From an uncultured Schlesneria sp. (GTDB lineage: Bacteria; Planctomycetota; Planctomycetia; Planctomycetales; Planctomycetaceae), in assembly GCA_903899985.1 (NCBI GenBank), contig CAIULL010000085.1, positions 1 to 59,739 on the forward strand: a stretch of DNA of 59,739 nt, in the 5' to 3' direction. The position numbers were made by a program, and so were the translations under genes. Of the stretch, positions 57,709 to 59,739 are shown one piece after another; positions within the stretch are counted from its first letter, which is position 1, and each line of letters starts with the position of its first letter. The notes below the pieces were generated by a model. That model saw only the letters and a list, made by a program, of their open reading frames with translations, had not been told where the DNA came from and did not search any database.

Positions 57709-59493
57709 TCAAAATCGGGCGCGACGCCTCGTTCGCCAGTCAATCAGCCAAGCCTGCATTCGGGCGAGTTCTTGCGGCTCGTACAAATGGCCGCACTCCT
57801 GCCCAAAAAGCTCGCCCGCTTCAGCTCGAGTGAACAGTGATCCCGGCCAAAGCTCTGATCCCCAATAGTCCTGACGGATCTCGGCCCAGTCTGGTTTTGC
57901 AAACACATCCGAATTACGAAACCAGAAGAAAGCACCACTAAAAAACCAGCGGTGCTTTGCGCCTCCCTCCCAGGGTGTCGTGCGAATGAAGGGACCGGTT
58001 GTCGGATGATGATCCAGCGAGGCTTCGACATAGGCTGGATCGTCAAGACAAACCTCGTACAGCATCTCTGTCCAATCCCGTGTATGCGTCGGATCGTCGT
58101 ATTTGACTCCTTTGGCGTGTCCGTAGAACGTGACGGAGTCGTCCCCTTTCGGAAGTGTCTCCAAGAGTTTACCGAACGTGGCCACTTCCCCTCGCTGCGG
58201 ATCATTGGGAACGACGATCCAGTTATCGATTCGAATTCCGTGAAAGGCGGCCTGAACGGTCTCAAGCGACTCCGCTTCTTCCGAGATCGCCACACCGATC
58301 GACCGGATTCCGTCGAACTGATTGATTCGCTGCAGTAGCTGTTCGACGTTCCATTTCCAGACCGAAGTCGATTTCCGAGGCCAGATGTGAAAGATCAGAT
58401 TTCGCGGCTTAGCCCGACGTACAAGCGAGGGCTCTTTGCTCACAGGCAGATTGTCATCTTCGCCAATTCTGACAATCCCCTCGCTTGCGCGTCGGGCGGA
58501 GGTGATGTCGGCCAGTTGTTGTTCGGCGTCGTCGACATTGGCCGCGACGATGTGATTGAATTGCGTGAAATCCAGCGATTGCACGCAGGACCACATCAGG
58601 GACGGATGGTACAGACAGACGCAGGCTTTTCCTTCGCGAACCGCTTCGGGGACAACCGCCTTAAACCAGCCATGTAGACCTTCCTTGACATTCGGGGAGG
58701 CAATCGCCTGGCAGATCCCTCGATCCAGTCGGTGCTCATTCTGCCAGTGGCCACGATGCCAGCCGCGCCGCTCTAACTCGATGGCGACCTCCATTGATGA
58801 TTCCAGAAACACTGCGGGGATCGGTCGATTCTCCCAGTCCTGATCGACATTGGAGACCTGTTCCGGGTCGACCCAGAATGTGGCGGAATTCATGTTGCCG
58901 CTGATGTTCGAGGGTCCCCCATCCTGACCGACCAGCCATTTTGCAGGACAGTAGATTTTCAGGTGGCCCGATTCATGCAGTCGCCCGAGGTGATGATCGA
59001 TATGTTCGCCATTCTGGAACGGAACGGTATTTAAATGGCGATAGAGTTTTTCGTAGCCTCGCTTGTGAACGGCAAAACAGTGGGTCCGGTTGACGTTAAA
59101 GGGAATATAGACTTCGTCGGTCATTCGCTTTGGCGGATGATGAACTTCGTGCAACAACTGCCCGCCGAGATAGATCTGTTCCCAGTCGTTGGGTAACTCG
59201 GCAAGAAAGGCGGTCAGTTGCTGTTCAAAGTTCGGGCGGAAAATTGCGTCATCTTCGAAGACGATGTATGACTCGACCCCCGAGTTATAACAGTCTTCCA
59301 GGATTTGCAGGTGACTGCGGTAGCAACCCCAGGCACCCCGGCCGGAGGTCCACCAGTCGGGATGTAAAACGGTGTCACCATGCACGGCGGGCCAGACGGT
59401 GACAGGTCCGAGGGATGCTGGCACTGCCGCTTGAAATGTGGCCAATCGATCCGATTTGAAGGGGAGGTTGATCACGAAGGCTTTGGAGAACAT
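57709..59493 (-). CDS. GT25-family glycosyltransferase with extra C-terminal domain
   Basis: About 594 residues from MFSKAFVINLPFKSDRL. The first 230 residues are a GT25-type transferase: VINLPFKSDRLATFQAAV, GAWGCYRSHLQILEDC, the acidic YIVFEDDAIFRP motif near residues 74-85 and WEQIYLGGQL. GT25 enzymes decorate lipopolysaccharide or proteins with galactose or related sugars. From about residue 330 a second domain follows (FHIWPRKSTSVWKWNVEQLL, VTFYGHAKGVKYDDP, WFFSGAFFWFRNSDVF) that I read as a second, less typical glycosyltransferase-like domain. The frame stays open to the window edge, but the upstream part encodes palindromic repeats, so I start at 59493; the ribosome binding site is weak. 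Confidence 0.8.
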   Translation of the reverse strand: MFSKAFVINLPFKSDRLATFQAAVPASLGPVTVWPAVHGDTVLHPDWWTSGRGAWGCYRSHLQILEDCYNSGVESYIVFEDDAIFRPNFEQQLTAFLAELPNDWEQIYLGGQLLHEVHHPPKRMTDEVYIPFNVNRTHCFAVHKRGYEKLYRHLNTVPFQNGEHIDHHLGRLHESGHLKIYCPAKWLVGQDGGPSNISGNMNSATFWVDPEQVSNVDQDWENRPIPAVFLESSMEVAIELERRGWHRGHWQNEHRLDRGICQAIASPNVKEGLHGWFKAVVPEAVREGKACVCLYHPSLMWSCVQSLDFTQFNHIVAANVDDAEQQLADITSARRASEGIVRIGEDDNLPVSKEPSLVRRAKPRNLIFHIWPRKSTSVWKWNVEQLLQRINQFDGIRSIGVAISEEAESLETVQAAFHGIRIDNWIVVPNDPQRGEVATFGKLLETLPKGDDSVTFYGHAKGVKYDDPTHTRDWTEMLYEVCLDDPAYVEASLDHHPTTGPFIRTTPWEGGAKHRWFFSGAFFWFRNSDVFAKPDWAEIRQDYWGSELWPGSLFTRAEAGELFGQECGHLYEPQELARMQAWLIDWRTRRRARF

Positions 59494-59532
59494 GTTTATG
59501 AATTCCGAAAAGTCATGTGTTGGTGTCGAAAC

Positions 59533-59555
59533 ACCACCCCCTCTACGGGGGTGGT
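59533..59555. repeat. GC-rich hairpin upstream of GT25 gene
   Basis: accaccccc at 59533-59541 and gggggtggt at 59547-59555 form a perfect 9-bp stem with a five-base loop. It lies about 40 bases upstream of the glycosyltransferase start, within its leader, and could affect translation or be a dispersed repeat. Confidence 0.6.
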
Positions 59556-59646
59556 AATAGGGCCTTTGCACTAGATTCGATGAAAGCTTATTAAGTCCGC
59601 TATTTAACGAAGCGAGTGGGTTGTCGACATTGATACTTCGGATCTT

Positions 59647-59739
59647 GTGCCACTGCTTTGTAGTCTTCGGAGAAGCAGTGATTCCTCGTTCTTTCAGCCG
59701 AAGAGCACTGCTTGACCGAAGACGGTCAAGCAGTGGCAC
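59647..59739. repeat. Tandem palindromes with AAGCAGTGGCAC ends
   Basis: Two hairpins stand side by side: cactgctt...aagcagtg (59651-59658 with 59673-59680) and a perfect 12-bp cactgcttgacc...ggtcaagcagtg (59706-59717 with 59723-59734). The outer ends gtgccactgctt (59647) and aagcagtggcac (to 59739) are also complementary. This looks like a dispersed extragenic palindrome family; the window may cut it short. Confidence 0.7.

Noticed and set aside
59494-59739. Upstream continuation of the GT25 reading frame to the window edge
   Set aside because: The stretch is made of palindromic repeats and has no protein-like character; the GT25 domain starts at 59493.

Overview
The window (about 55% GC by eye, dense, no rRNA, tRNA, CRISPR array or transposase seen) looks like chromosomal DNA of a planctomycete. 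The signs are two Tat-exported DUF1501 proteins, a DUF1559 prepilin with the H-X9-DG motif, an LpxD-LpxI pair, a DUF6513-type dihydropteroate-synthase-like protein, many IG-like and VWA-like hypothetical proteins, and a very large pseudopilin. A member of the Planctomycetaceae (Schlesneria/Planctomicrobium-like) is my guess from gene content; no marker gene here fixes the genus.

Layout. 1-761: no convincing gene; a strong terminator-like hairpin. 762-3983: two adjacent genes that look like a compacted PilM-PilN / PilO-PilP (GspL/GspM-like) inner-membrane alignment complex. 4143-9417: DUF1501 protein, lipoprotein aldose 1-epimerase, TatD-family hydrolase, DHPS-like protein. 9449-9820 (minus): AroH-type chorismate mutase. 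10092-12165: lipid A genes lpxD and lpxI. 12175-16017 (minus): second DUF1501 protein, then a PPi-type phosphofructokinase with a GlmS-like SIS protein downstream of it; an exact 60-bp-period repeat runs into the stop codon of the SIS gene. 16488-25615: signalling block, with a hybrid histidine kinase on minus and, divergently, a CheB-CheR-PAS fusion, a second hybrid kinase (4-bp overlap) and a stand-alone receiver. 25996-29586: small hypothetical gene, glycine-rich RRM protein with its own terminator, VWA-like membrane protein. 29745-34125 (minus): three multi-spanning membrane proteins, at least two resembling GT-C glycosyltransferases. 34485-36460: PaiB-like FMN-binding protein and AvtA-like aminotransferase.

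36615-57539 is the main block: a type IV pilus / type II secretion-like machine with two GspE/PilB ATPases, PilT, one GspF/PilC platform protein, five type III signal (pre)pilins resembling GspG/H/I/J, a roughly 1965-residue GspK-like protein, and a separate DUF1559 prepilin. No secretin and no prepilin peptidase lie in the window. Several pilins carry DxNxNGxxD loops suggestive of calcium binding, and two share a distinctive acidic motif. The window ends in a minus-strand GT25-family glycosyltransferase with an extra C-terminal domain, preceded by palindromic repeats.

The part most likely to be new biology is this pilus/secretion system together with the fused PilMN/PilOP-like pair 33 kb upstream: a T2SS/T4P hybrid with condensed alignment proteins and an unusually large K-type tip subunit. 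All functions are read from protein motifs by eye, without database searches.
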